Assembly (NCBI RefSeq): GCF_030219325.1
Contig: NZ_CP126625.1
Span: forward strand, 496,001-560,000
Length of the DNA: 64,000 nt
Reading direction: 5' to 3'
From: Geothrix sp.
GTDB taxonomy: Bacteria; Acidobacteriota; Holophagae; Holophagales; Holophagaceae
Notes under the pieces: model-generated
Seen by the model: only the letters and a program-made list of their open reading frames with translations
Told to the model about the DNA's origin: nothing
Database searches by the model: none
Part shown: positions 8,829-16,435 of the stretch, in pieces
How positions within the stretch are numbered: the first letter of the stretch is position 1
Layout of the letters: each line of letters starts with the position of its first letter
Made by a program: the position numbers and the translations under genes

Positions 8829-9036
8829 GGTGCAGGACCGGTCTCCGGACTCGCACGCGACAGGGGCTTTTCGGCTCCCCTCAGACCTTCCCAGGACGAT
8901 TCCCAGTGGTCTGAGCTTGAGGTCTCACGCCCCTGATCCCGGAAATGGGGGGCCGTGGTGCTTACCGTTGCGGGGCAGTGCAGGAATCTCACCTGCTTCC
9001 CGAACATCCAACACTGAATTGTCAGGACCACCAGAG
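8829..9036 (-). promoter_or_regulatory. Cobalamin riboswitch upstream of btuB
   Basis: Read on the minus strand, the leader of btuB shows the conserved blocks of the adenosylcobalamin aptamer in order: AAGCAGGTGAGATTCCTGC, CTGCCCCGCAACGGTAA, CCACTGGGAA, CTGGGAAGGTCTGAGG, and the 3' GCGAGTCCGGAGACC (B12 box). The order and spacing match the Rfam-type cobalamin element I know. Binding of B12 would be expected to lower btuB-F-C-D expression. Exact ends are approximate. The mechanism, transcription stop or ribosome-site occlusion, is not clear because no T-tract hairpin lies between the aptamer and btuB. Confidence 0.92.
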
Positions 9037-9076
9037 AAGCACGGCCAGTGCGCCCGGCGCAAGTAGAATGGGAAGC

Positions 9077-9952
9077 ATGAACGCACCCATCGGCATCATC
9101 GGCGGCAGTGGCCTCTACCGGATGGAGGGCCTGGCCCTCGACCGGGCGCAGGAGGTGAAGACACCCTTCGGCGAGCCCTCGGGCCCCGTGCATCTGGGCA
9201 CGCTGGATGGCGCCCCCGTGGCCTTCCTGGCGCGCCATGGCGAGGGCCACCGCTTCACGCCCAGCGAGGTGAACTACCGGGCCAACCTCTGGGCCCTCAA
9301 GTCCGTGGGCGTCGAGCGGCTGATCTGCGTATCCGCCGTGGGCAGCCTGCAGGCCCGCCACAAGCCGGGTGAGCTGCGCCTGGTGAGCCAGTTCATCGAC
9401 AAGACGAAGCACCGCAAGGACACCTATTTCGGCGAAGGGATGGTGGCCCACGTGAGCTTCGCCGAGCCCACCTGCGCCCACGTCACGGAGGCCCTGCTCA
9501 CCTCGGGCCGCGCCCTGGACCTGCCCATCGAAGGCGACGCGCTCTATGTGTGCATGGAGGGCCCGGCCTTCTCCACCCGCGCCGAAAGCAGACTCCACCA
9601 GGGCTGGGGCGCGGACCTCATCGGCATGACCCAGGTGACCGAGGCCCGCCTCGCCCGCGAAGCGGAGCTCTGCTACGCCTGCATCGCCCTGGTGACGGAC
9701 TACGATGCCTGGCGCGAGGAGGAGGAGGGCGTTGACGCCGCCTCGGTGCTGGAGGTCATGCACGCCAACGTGGACAAGGCCCAGCGGCTGCTGCGCCAGG
9801 TGGTGCCCCAGCTCTCGGGCGCGCCGCGGTCCTGCGCCTGCGGCGAGGCCCTGAGGACGGCGCTGTTCACCGCGCCCGAGGCCGTCACGCCGGAGGCCCG
9901 CCAGCGGCTGGACCTGCTGGTGGCCCGGTACGGCTACGGCGCGGTGCGCTGA
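9077..9952 (+). CDS. mtnP: S-methyl-5'-thioadenosine phosphorylase
   Basis: 291-residue phosphorylase that splits methylthioadenosine into adenine and methylthioribose-1-phosphate, part of methionine salvage. Start at ATG 9077 gives the family N-terminus (IGIIGGSGLY). Seen: phosphate-site ARHGEGHRFTPSEVNYRAN, CVSAVGSL, and the base-site CMEGPAFSTRAES followed by GMTQVTEARLAREAELCYA, close to the MTAP consensus MTxxPE but with Thr for Pro. VTDYDAW also matches MTAP rather than guanosine/inosine phosphorylases. Divergent from the btu operon. The next gene overlaps by one base (TGATG). Confidence 0.9.
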   Translation: MNAPIGIIGGSGLYRMEGLALDRAQEVKTPFGEPSGPVHLGTLDGAPVAFLARHGEGHRFTPSEVNYRANLWALKSVGVERLICVSAVGSLQARHKPGELRLVSQFIDKTKHRKDTYFGEGMVAHVSFAEPTCAHVTEALLTSGRALDLPIEGDALYVCMEGPAFSTRAESRLHQGWGADLIGMTQVTEARLAREAELCYACIALVTDYDAWREEEEGVDAASVLEVMHANVDKAQRLLRQVVPQLSGAPRSCACGEALRTALFTAPEAVTPEARQRLDLLVARYGYGAVR

Positions 9953-10461
9953 TGGCCGTCGCCGCGCCCAGCCCCAAGCTGCAGGCCCTGCTGAAGGACT
10001 TCCAGCAGATCGCCAGCATGTCGGGCTACCTGAACCATTCCTTCGACCCGCCCCAGCTGCGCCTCTTCTTCACGCTGTACGGCCGCGTGATGGTGGCCTC
10101 GCCGGAGCAGGGGCTGGCCCTCACGCCCCAGCTGCAGGCCTGGTGCGAGGCCGTGTCCATCCGCCTGCGGGAGGGCAGCTCCGGCACCATCATGGCGCCC
10201 CAGGTGCAGGTGAGCACCCCCCAGACCATGCCCGATGGCCGCGACTACCTGGTGGCCACCCTCACCTTCAACACCAAGGTCACCGAGACCTCGTACCTCC
10301 GCATCCGCACCGCCATCCTCGCCGCCTACCAGGACGCCGTGAAGATGCGGGAGGTCGGGTTCAGCGAAGCGGCGCTGGGGGAAGGACCCATTCCAGAGAA
10401 TGCGCAGGCCACGGCAACCGAAGCGATTCCATCTGCGGGTGGGATGGATAAACCTGGTTAG
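9952..10461 (+). CDS. Unknown cytosolic protein coupled to mtnP
   Basis: 169-residue protein with no recognised domain. The ATG overlaps the mtnP stop (TGATG), so it is probably co-translated. Residues 1-125 look like a compact soluble alpha/beta domain (KDFQQIASMSGYLNHSFDPP, DYLVATLTFNTKVTETSYLRIR). The last 35 residues are Ala/Glu/Pro-rich and poorly ordered. Its TAG stop lies exactly on the junction G-TTAG where the cassette-like insertion begins (10457/10458); the same TTAG follows the insertion at 12240, so a clean excision would keep the same C-terminus. Confidence 0.7.
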   Translation: MAVAAPSPKLQALLKDFQQIASMSGYLNHSFDPPQLRLFFTLYGRVMVASPEQGLALTPQLQAWCEAVSIRLREGSSGTIMAPQVQVSTPQTMPDGRDYLVATLTFNTKVTETSYLRIRTAILAAYQDAVKMREVGFSEAALGEGPIPENAQATATEAIPSAGGMDKPG

Positions 10462-10482
10462 GCCGCTCACCGAGGATTAACC

Positions 10483-11079
10483 ATGAGTCGTGACTACAAG
10501 ACGAACGATCTCTTCTCGGTTGGCTCGAATTACCACCTAAACGCCTGTGTCGGTACGAATGGCGGTCCCTACGACTTCCGAGACTATGCGCACGGTTACT
10601 TTCTTGCCGGGAAACGGCTTCTTGAAAGCCTTCGGCAGGACTACTCGTATGTTGATACGCTTGTATATCCCTTAACATTTTTACTTCGTCATGCTATCGA
10701 ACTATCTCTGAAGGGGCTGGCGAGAGATCTGTCGACACTCCACAAAACCGAAGGCCAAATCAAGCTCACTCATAGACTCGCGGATAATTGGGCGATTGTT
10801 CGCGACATGCTTCAACTCGATCAGGATGTATTCGACGAAGACAGAAAGCTGATTCCATTTTTAGATAAGGTTCTCAAGGACTATTTGGAATTTGATCCAA
10901 GCGGAGAGGTGTTTCGCTTCCCCGAGGATCGTAATGGAGCGCTCTTCCTTCAGGATGCCAGCATTATCAATGTCGAAGTCTTCGGTAGTATTCTTGAGGA
11001 GGTGGCCGAAATTATCGAATATTGGTTCTATCAGGTGGAAGATCTTAGGCGTCAATCAGAAATGAAAAATGAATACTGA
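10483..11079 (+). CDS. Cassette gene 1: HEPN-like protein
   Basis: 198-residue soluble protein, all-helical by eye, preceded by GAGGATTAACC and beginning 25 bases into the cassette. The segment LVYPLTFLLRHAIELSLKGLAR (residues about 60-81) resembles the helix typical of HEPN-type nucleotide-binding or RNase proteins found in defence and toxin systems. The classical RxxxxxH catalytic pair is not obvious, so activity cannot be claimed. Codon use (many A/T-ending codons, ATA, TTA) is unlike the high-GC neighbours, pointing to recent transfer. Its attC-like site starts six bases after the stop. Confidence 0.7.
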   Translation: MSRDYKTNDLFSVGSNYHLNACVGTNGGPYDFRDYAHGYFLAGKRLLESLRQDYSYVDTLVYPLTFLLRHAIELSLKGLARDLSTLHKTEGQIKLTHRLADNWAIVRDMLQLDQDVFDEDRKLIPFLDKVLKDYLEFDPSGEVFRFPEDRNGALFLQDASIINVEVFGSILEEVAEIIEYWFYQVEDLRRQSEMKNEY

Positions 11080-11084
11080 CGGCG

Positions 11085-11206
11085 ACCTAACGCTTCGCTC
11101 AAGTTTCACCCCGCCTGCATTGCCTTTCGTTCTCCCTCATCATTTCGCTATCCAGGCCTACTCATCATCTCGGAGCAGGCGTGGCCGCCTTGCTTCCTCG
11201 TTAGGT
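11085..11206 (+). repeat. attC-like recombination site 1
   Basis: 122 bases bounded by ACCTAAC (R'', 11085-11091) and its exact complement GTTAGGT (R', 11200-11206), both fitting the integron consensus RYYYAAC / GTTRRRY. Inside lie GCTCAAG (11096-11102) against CTTGC (11189-11193), giving a second stem with an unpaired centre, and CGCCTGC (11112-11118) against GCAGGCG (11175-11181). The length is within the known attC range (about 57-141 bases). The word GCCTGCATTGCCT (11113-11125) recurs in site 2. Confidence 0.75.
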
Positions 11207-11241
11207 ATAGAGCGATGAGTCGACAAAACCTGAGGAAACCA

Positions 11242-12114
11242 ATGTGGATTCTCACCTTGAGCCTTGTCGTCATTGCTGCATTCCCGATCCGTGCCAAGGC
11301 TCCGTATGGCGAACCCTCCATTATTGATTTGGTCTCGAGACAAGACGGCCCCCCTTCTGTTCCAAGGGACCTTCAAAAACCATGTATCGGCTGGCTATTC
11401 GGCTACGACGTCAAAACAGTGCTTCAGCTTGGTCGTGGAAAATCCGTTGAAGTCGAATCAATGGACTCTTCGGGATTAGATATCTTCCCTTTCCCAGGAG
11501 CGGGTGCTGAATCAGGCGACGCTGGAATGATCGCTGTCTACGAAAAGAAGGGCCCCTGGCTTCTATTGAAGTACAAAGGCCGGTTTTGTTGGTTCGACTT
11601 GCGACCCTACAAAGAGAGGCCCGACATTCGATTCACGCCAATCGAGGAATGGTTTGACGAAATTCGGCACTACTCACCCAACGCCAAAACCAATGGTTGG
11701 AGCTTCGAAGGTTTGGTGCTTCAAGTAGATCCACGTCTTTCCCAAATACATGAATCTCCATCTGAGGACGCTCCATCCCAGCACATCCCTATTACCCTGC
11801 TGGGGAAATGCAAGTGGAAAACCACTTCGCTTTCTGAAAGGCCAATTTCAAATCCTAAATACACAAATGTCGTTCGGGAGCCCATACGAATCGAATGCGC
11901 CTTTATCAAAGTCCTCCAGAGAAAGGGTGAATGGCTTAAAGTCTCACTATCAACGAATCCCACTTGGGAGGTAGGTGTGCCGGCCGGCGGGGACGTAACT
12001 GCTGGCAGCGGCCTCTTGGTTCATTGGGATCCCAAGGCCGTAGGTTGGATTCGTTGGAGGACAACAACCCGGGTGATGATTACCTCTCGCAGTTTCTCAA
12101 AATACGGCGGCTGA
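11242..12114 (+). CDS. Cassette gene 2: secreted protein of unknown function
   Basis: 290-residue protein. ATG 11242 is preferred to 11215 because GAGGAAACCA precedes it and it begins a clean signal peptide (MWILTLSLVVIAAFPIRAKA). The mature protein is beta-rich with many Trp/Lys. Two segments, AVYEKKGPWLLLKYKGRFCWFDL and RKGEWLKVSL...VGWIRWR near the C-terminus, resemble the strand pattern of bacterial SH3-like domains (x-W-x-K-V ... G-W-I), suggesting cell-wall or surface binding. That reading is tentative. GC is clearly below the surroundings. It occupies the second cassette and ends 20 bases before the attC-like site. Confidence 0.65.
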   Translation: MWILTLSLVVIAAFPIRAKAPYGEPSIIDLVSRQDGPPSVPRDLQKPCIGWLFGYDVKTVLQLGRGKSVEVESMDSSGLDIFPFPGAGAESGDAGMIAVYEKKGPWLLLKYKGRFCWFDLRPYKERPDIRFTPIEEWFDEIRHYSPNAKTNGWSFEGLVLQVDPRLSQIHESPSEDAPSQHIPITLLGKCKWKTTSLSERPISNPKYTNVVREPIRIECAFIKVLQRKGEWLKVSLSTNPTWEVGVPAGGDVTAGSGLLVHWDPKAVGWIRWRTTTRVMITSRSFSKYGG

Positions 12115-12134
12115 TCATTGGATGCGCCGCTGCG

Positions 12135-12245
12135 GTCTGACCCTCTGCTCAACTCGGCCCCAGCCTGCATTGCCTACCGCCCTTTCTTGTCTCCTTGCTT
12201 ACTCGGGTTCGCTCGGAGCCTCGGTACAGGCAGGGCTGGTTAGCG
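12135..12245 (+). repeat. attC-like recombination site 2
   Basis: 111 bases from GTCTGAC (12135-12141, one mismatch to RYYYAAC) to GTTAGCG (12239-12245). It aligns base for base with site 1 over the left half: R'', then GCTCAA (12147-12152), a C-run, then the shared 13-mer GCCTGCATTGCCT (12163-12175). CCAGCCTGC pairs with GCAGGGCTGG at 12231-12239, leaving one bulged base. The right R' box is not a perfect match to GTTRRRY, as expected if its last bases belong to the original chromosome. Confidence 0.62.
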
Positions 12246-12304
12246 CACCTTAAGCGATGCGGATAGGCTGTACATCTAGGCATTCCCTAACTGGAGACAT
12301 CACC

Positions 12305-12820
12305 TTGCGCATCTCAAACTTCCTGTTCCTGGCTCCGCTGCTTCTTGTCTCATGCATGCGCATGCCGGAGGTGACGCGGCGGGGCGAGCTGCCGGCGGGG
12401 TCGGAGCTTGGGGTGATCCTCTTCCAGGACTGCCTGATCCCGGATCAGGAGGACTGCACGGGCTCGGGCAACCTGGCGGCGAATGTGTTCGCCAAGGTCT
12501 TCTCCCAGTCGGCCAAGTTCCGCGCGGTGCCCCTGTCCCGGCCCGTGGGCCCCAAGGCGCCGCTGTCCGATGACGCGGCCGTGGCCCTGGCCAAGGAGAA
12601 GGGCTTCAAGTACGTCATCAACGGCGAAGTGATCGATTTCTACGATGTGGCCCCCATGACCTTCCGCGTGGACCGGGCGGGCGTCTCCATCCGGATCCTC
12701 CGGGTGGCGGACGGCTCCGTCATCGCCTTCTTCACCCACAAGAAGAACGCCAAAAGCAATTTCGCCACGCCCAGTGACGTCGTCCAGGAAATGGCCGAGC
12801 ACGTGCGGGACAGCCTGTGA
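12305..12820 (+). CDS. Secreted lipoprotein of unknown function
   Basis: About 171-residue lipoprotein. A TTG start at 12305, eight bases after GGAGA, gives a lipoprotein signal ending LLLVSC; the in-frame ATG 12257 lies in the foreign-looking leader and would bury the signal. The mature domain (ELPAGSELGVILFQDC, FAKVFSQSAKFRAVPLS, DDAAVALAKEKGFKYVINGEVIDF) resembles small envelope proteins of the curli-secretion CsgG/LpoB/GNA1162-like fold, with a conserved nucleotide-like alpha/beta layout; this is a weak match. The stop overlaps the start of the M23 peptidase gene (GTGA), so both are probably one operon acting in the cell envelope. Confidence 0.7.
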   Translation: MRISNFLFLAPLLLVSCMRMPEVTRRGELPAGSELGVILFQDCLIPDQEDCTGSGNLAANVFAKVFSQSAKFRAVPLSRPVGPKAPLSDDAAVALAKEKGFKYVINGEVIDFYDVAPMTFRVDRAGVSIRILRVADGSVIAFFTHKKNAKSNFATPSDVVQEMAEHVRDSL

Positions 12821-13647
12821 GGTTGCGCCTCGGCACGCTGGTCCTGTCGCTCGCCGCGCTGGCGGGGTCGCCCGGCCACGGCGCCGAGCCGCAGAGCCTC
12901 CCCTTCAAGCCCTCGCCCGTGCCCGGTGGGGTGGCGGTCGTCGCCCTGCCTGCCAAGGCCACGGCGCCCGCGGTGACCTACCGCGGCGAGCCCGTGATCA
13001 CCCGGCGCAGCAGCCAGGGCTGGGTGGCGGTGGTGGGCATTCCCCTGAGCGCCAAGCCGGGTGAGCAGGCCCTCGAAGTGGATGGTCGTGGGGTGCCCTT
13101 TGCCATCAAGGCGAAGCACTACCCCGAACAGAGGGTGCATGTGGAGGATCAACGGAAGGTGACGCCCAACGCCGAGGACGAGGCCCGCATCGCCAGGGAG
13201 CAGGTGCTGATGGCGCCGGTCTGGAAGGCCTGGCCGGAGGCGCTGATTCCTTCGCTGAGCTTCCGCCAGCCCACGCCGGGGGCCCTCACCGCCTCCTTCG
13301 GCATGCGCCGCATCTTCAACGGCGTGCCCCGCTCGCCCCACTCGGGCCTGGACATCCGGTCTCCCCAGGGCCAGGCGGTACGAGCCCCGGCGCCGGGCCG
13401 GGTGGTGCTCACGGGCGACTTCTTCTACAGCGGCAACGCCGTGTTCATCGCCCACGGCGAGGGGGTGGTGAGCCTGCTCTGCCACCTGTCGAAGATCACG
13501 GTGAAGGAGGGCCAGGTGCTCCAGGCCGGCGACGTGGTGGGCGAGGTGGGCAAGACGGGCCGCGCCACGGGGCCGCACCTGCACTGGTCGCTGAGCCTCA
13601 ACAACGCCCGGGTGGATCCCCGGATCTTCCTGGGAGGCCACCCATGA
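12817..13647 (+). CDS. M23 family (LytM-type) peptidoglycan endopeptidase
   Basis: 276-residue secreted metallopeptidase. Signal peptide at residues 1-22 (LGTLVLSLAALAGSPGHG). The C-terminal LytM domain starts near TASFGMRRIFNG and carries the zinc ligands HSGLD (His and Asp) and the HLHW pair; the loop GKTGRATGPHLHW is the family signature. All expected catalytic residues are present, so an active D,D-endopeptidase cutting peptidoglycan cross-links is likely. An N-terminal beta domain precedes it. GTG start overlaps the upstream lipoprotein gene by four bases. Confidence 0.92.
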   Translation: MRLRLGTLVLSLAALAGSPGHGAEPQSLPFKPSPVPGGVAVVALPAKATAPAVTYRGEPVITRRSSQGWVAVVGIPLSAKPGEQALEVDGRGVPFAIKAKHYPEQRVHVEDQRKVTPNAEDEARIAREQVLMAPVWKAWPEALIPSLSFRQPTPGALTASFGMRRIFNGVPRSPHSGLDIRSPQGQAVRAPAPGRVVLTGDFFYSGNAVFIAHGEGVVSLLCHLSKITVKEGQVLQAGDVVGEVGKTGRATGPHLHWSLSLNNARVDPRIFLGGHP

Positions 13648-14000
13648 TCCGGAGGCTGAGCGACCTGCCGGCGGAAGCCAAGGCGAACATCCGCGGCGGC
13701 AAGGGCCGGGCCCTCGATGTGAGCCTGCTGAAGCTGGGCGACATGGCGGGCGTGCTCAGCCTGGGCCGCATCACGCTGGAGCCAGGCGCCAGCATCGGCG
13801 AGCACGCCCACCCCAATACCGAGGACCTCTACCTGATCGTGGAGGGCCGGGGCACCGGCCTCCTGGATGGCGAGCGCTTCCCCGTGGGGCCCGGCGACCT
13901 CTTCCTGGTGAAGGCGGGCGGCAGCCACGGCCTCATCAACGATTCGGAAGAACCCCTGACCTTCATCGGCCTGCTCACGCGGAGCGAGGAGAAGGCCTAG
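13644..14000 (+). CDS. Single-domain cupin protein
   Basis: 118-residue cupin. Seen: cupin motif 1 GASIGEHAHPNTEDLYLIVEGRG with the metal ligands H-x-H...E, and motif 2 GDLFLVKAGGSHGLIND with the third His. The start overlaps the M23 gene stop (ATGA), making it the third gene of a lipoprotein-peptidase-cupin unit. Small cupins of this type bind a metal and a small acid or sugar; a specific substrate cannot be named. It ends four bases inside the convergent EamA gene. Confidence 0.85.
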   Translation: MIRRLSDLPAEAKANIRGGKGRALDVSLLKLGDMAGVLSLGRITLEPGASIGEHAHPNTEDLYLIVEGRGTGLLDGERFPVGPGDLFLVKAGGSHGLINDSEEPLTFIGLLTRSEEKA

Positions 14001-14911
14001 CCCTCGGCCCTGGCATAGCCCTTCGTCTGCACCAGGATCACGCCGAGGATGGCGATGGCGCCGCCCACGAGGGTGAGCAGGGCGGGGAGCTCGCCCAGCC
14101 ACACCCAGGCGATGAGGCTGGCGAGCACCGGCGACAGATATAGGAAGCTCGACAGCAGCGAGGCGGGCATCCGGGCCAGGGCGTAGTTCCACAGCACGTA
14201 GGCGATGGCCGCCGGGAAGATGCCGAGGTAGATCACGGCGAAGGTCGCCGGGGGCGCGGCCACGGGCAGGCGGCGGAGCAGGCCCGGCAGGAAGACCAGC
14301 AAGGGCAGAGTGCCCGCCCAGATGGAGTAGCAGGTGAACTCCAGGGCGGCGTGGCGGCGCAGCAGCTTCTTGGACAGGATCGAGTAGACGGCTGCCACCG
14401 TGGCCGCCAGCAGGATGAGCAGGGCCCCGGGCGTGAAGTGCAGGCCCCGGCCGCCGCTGAGGGCGATGAGCGCGACGCCGGCGAAGGCCAGCAGGATGCC
14501 CAGCCAGCCGAGCCTGGTCAGGCGCTCCTTCAGCACGGCCACGGACAGCAGCGCGGTGAACACCGGGGCCGCGGAGATGAGCAACGAAGCGGCACCGGCC
14601 TGCACCGTCATCTCGCCGAAGTTCAGGGCCACGTGGTAGACGCTGATGCCCAGGAAGCCCGTGAGGCCGATCAGCGGCAGCTCCGAGCGCTCCGGCAGCC
14701 GCATCCGCTTGGCCAGGGCGTACAGGGCCAGCACCGTGGAGGCCGTCCCGAAGCGCAGCAGGGCCAGCTCGCCGGGGCCGTAGCCATCGGGGCCCACGGC
14801 GCCCGCCGGGCTGAGCCGCATGCCCGCCCGGATGCCCGCGAAGGCCGAAGCCCACAGCAGCAGCAGGCCGGCGATGGCCAGCCAGGTACGGGGTTCGCGC
14901 TTCCAAGTCAT
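13997..14911 (-). CDS. EamA/DMT-family transporter
   Basis: 304-residue inner-membrane protein with ten hydrophobic helices arranged as two EamA repeats (WASAFAGIRAG near the start; YLSPVLASLIAWVWLGE in the second). The latter is the typical P-x-x-A-x-L-x-x-W-x-x-L-G-E helix. Members export amino acids or small metabolites (RhaT/YdcZ relatives); the substrate is unknown. ATG 14911 follows AAGGTAAG on the minus strand; an upstream in-frame ATG (14941) adds charged residues and looks less likely. Confidence 0.88.
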   Translation of the reverse strand: MTWKREPRTWLAIAGLLLLWASAFAGIRAGMRLSPAGAVGPDGYGPGELALLRFGTASTVLALYALAKRMRLPERSELPLIGLTGFLGISVYHVALNFGEMTVQAGAASLLISAAPVFTALLSVAVLKERLTRLGWLGILLAFAGVALIALSGGRGLHFTPGALLILLAATVAAVYSILSKKLLRRHAALEFTCYSIWAGTLPLLVFLPGLLRRLPVAAPPATFAVIYLGIFPAAIAYVLWNYALARMPASLLSSFLYLSPVLASLIAWVWLGELPALLTLVGGAIAILGVILVQTKGYARAEG

Positions 14912-15033
14912 GGTTCTTACCTTATCCTCGCGAGCACACACGGGTGAAATTTGGGTGATTTTTCGAAACGTATTGACCTACCCATGTGTGTGTGTGAAAG
15001 AATTTTTCCGAATCTCAGCCAAAGGAGAAAATC

Positions 15034-15231
15034 ATGAAGAGGGTTTTTCGTTTTCTTGCAGCGTCTGCACTGGGGTTGGCCCCCGCAAACCTCCCAGCGG
15101 AGTGCGTGACGGTAAACTGTGTGAGTTCGTCCTTCTGCACGGTTTGCACGAGTTCCGGCGGTGGAATCTGGAATTGTGAAAATGTCTCGCCGGCACAAGC
15201 CAAGAAAATCCAACAAAAATCAGACTGCTGA
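15034..15231 (+). CDS. Small secreted Cys-rich peptide
   Basis: 65-residue peptide with a strong ribosome site (AAAGGAG, eight bases before ATG). Residues 1-22 form a signal peptide; the mature part of about 43 residues holds six Cys (24, 29, 35, 38, 48, 65), including a CTVC pair, enough for three disulphides or metal binding. No family recognised. The following gene starts eight bases after the stop, so the two are likely co-expressed. Secreted Cys-rich peptides can be toxins, bacteriocins or metal carriers; nothing here decides among these. Confidence 0.7.
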   Translation: MKRVFRFLAASALGLAPANLPAECVTVNCVSSSFCTVCTSSGGGIWNCENVSPAQAKKIQQKSDC

Positions 15232-15238
15232 GCGTCCG

Positions 15239-16339
15239 ATGATTTTGTGGAGGCGTATCCAGGCACTCGCAGTCGTGACGATTCTGGCGCCAGTCGCCCT
15301 GCTGGGGCAAATCATGCCAAGGCCCCAGCAAATCATGTATTGGCACAAAGACGGTGTGGTCTACCAGGAATGGGACAGGGCCGAATACACCTTCCAGGGG
15401 CCTGGCAAGGGCGGGAAGGTGATCCACAAGGTTCCCGATTACTTGCTTCCCGACAGTCTGGATTGTTTTGACGGAGTGTACTGGGCCACTGCAAAGCGGG
15501 AACGGGGCGATGGGGGACGAATCCTGGATGTTTTCTGGAGTCCTTCAGGGTCCCAGTGGTTTCTCTCTGCAGTTCTCGATGCACCCAAAGATAGTGTGCC
15601 GTGCCGCATCATGCCACTGGATACGGGCCTATTCCTGGTGGAATCGTTGCACGGCTTCCATCAAGGGAGACAGCACTCCTTCCTTGCCACGGCCACACTC
15701 TCGAAGGATCAGAAACTATCCATTAAGGACATACTTGATCCGAACCTGAAGAAGCCTCTATTTCAGCGAGATCGCCTGGGTGCCTGGGAGGTCCACCCAG
15801 GATGTGCGGCGCTCTCCACGGGTTTTGGCTATCTTGTCGCACGATCTGAAGACGCCATCCTGATGGCCGATGGGAAACTAGGGTGGATTTGGATTGTGGA
15901 AACACGAAAACAGAGTCCAAGCCTGCGATTGGTCCGCCTATACCCGGGCATTGATGAAAGCTATCTCGATCGACCCTTTGGGAGGGGGCTGGAAATGGGG
16001 ATTCTGGGCATCCAACCCAGAAAGAATGGGCATTTCCTCATCGCTGCGCGTTCAGAGCAGGCCGTCCTGCATGGGCGAGACTTCGAAAAGCAGGTCGAAC
16101 CCATCCGAAATGTCCATGACCGCGGAACCCTCGCAAAGAATGCCTCCCTGGCGGAGGGGCGAAGGATGAGTGTCTCGACCTACCCAGAACTGGAATGGTG
16201 GGATCTTGATCCCGTCGGTGGCCAAGTAACCCGGGAGCCCACTCCCGCAGGTCTACCCAGGAAATTCAGTTCACCCGGCGAAATCGAGGGCTTCCGGTTC
16301 CGAATTGATATCAATGACCGCGTCATTGGAGGGGACTGA
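15239..16339 (+). CDS. Secreted protein of unknown function, partner of Cys-rich peptide
   Basis: 366-residue exported protein. ATG 15239 begins a signal peptide (RRIQALAVVTILAPVALLGQ); in-frame ATGs at 15161 and 15182 lie inside the upstream peptide gene. The mature protein has repeating short beta-strand blocks with W and G (VLDAPKDSVPCRIMPLDTG, LGWIWIVETRKQ, LEWWDLDPVGG) that suggest a beta-propeller. The motif YPGIDES resembles FLPTGLDES in the secreted protein at 24152-25051, hinting at a shared family. GC content is lower than in flanking operons. No enzymatic motif found. Confidence 0.7.
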   Translation: MILWRRIQALAVVTILAPVALLGQIMPRPQQIMYWHKDGVVYQEWDRAEYTFQGPGKGGKVIHKVPDYLLPDSLDCFDGVYWATAKRERGDGGRILDVFWSPSGSQWFLSAVLDAPKDSVPCRIMPLDTGLFLVESLHGFHQGRQHSFLATATLSKDQKLSIKDILDPNLKKPLFQRDRLGAWEVHPGCAALSTGFGYLVARSEDAILMADGKLGWIWIVETRKQSPSLRLVRLYPGIDESYLDRPFGRGLEMGILGIQPRKNGHFLIAARSEQAVLHGRDFEKQVEPIRNVHDRGTLAKNASLAEGRRMSVSTYPELEWWDLDPVGGQVTREPTPAGLPRKFSSPGEIEGFRFRIDINDRVIGGD

Positions 16340-16435
16340 ACCAGATACGGGGTCCCCGCTTCCAGGTCATTCCTTCACCCTACCGGAGAGGGCCACGCCT
16401 CCGCCTCCGGATTCCGTCGCGGGCATTCGTCCGCT

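Larger units (their letters stand above)
10458..12239 (+). mobile_element. Two-gene integron cassette array without an integrase (CALIN-like)
   Basis: Two single-gene units, each made of a short leader, one gene and a 3' attC-like site, lie head to tail: 10458-11200 and 11201-12239. Their boundaries are G-TTAGGC (10457), G-TTAGGT (11200) and G-TTAGCG (12239), matching the integron core G/TTRRRY at the first two. The genes are visibly poorer in GC than neighbours and have no relatives I recognise among the flanking functions. No tyrosine integrase (IntI) is in the window. The left junction has no attC, so insertion at a secondary GTT site is the simplest reading. Confidence 0.7.

Noticed and set aside
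14940-15030. TTGACC before the Cys-rich peptide as a promoter
   Set aside because: The matching -10 box is poor (AAAGAA at 18 bases), so support is too weak.
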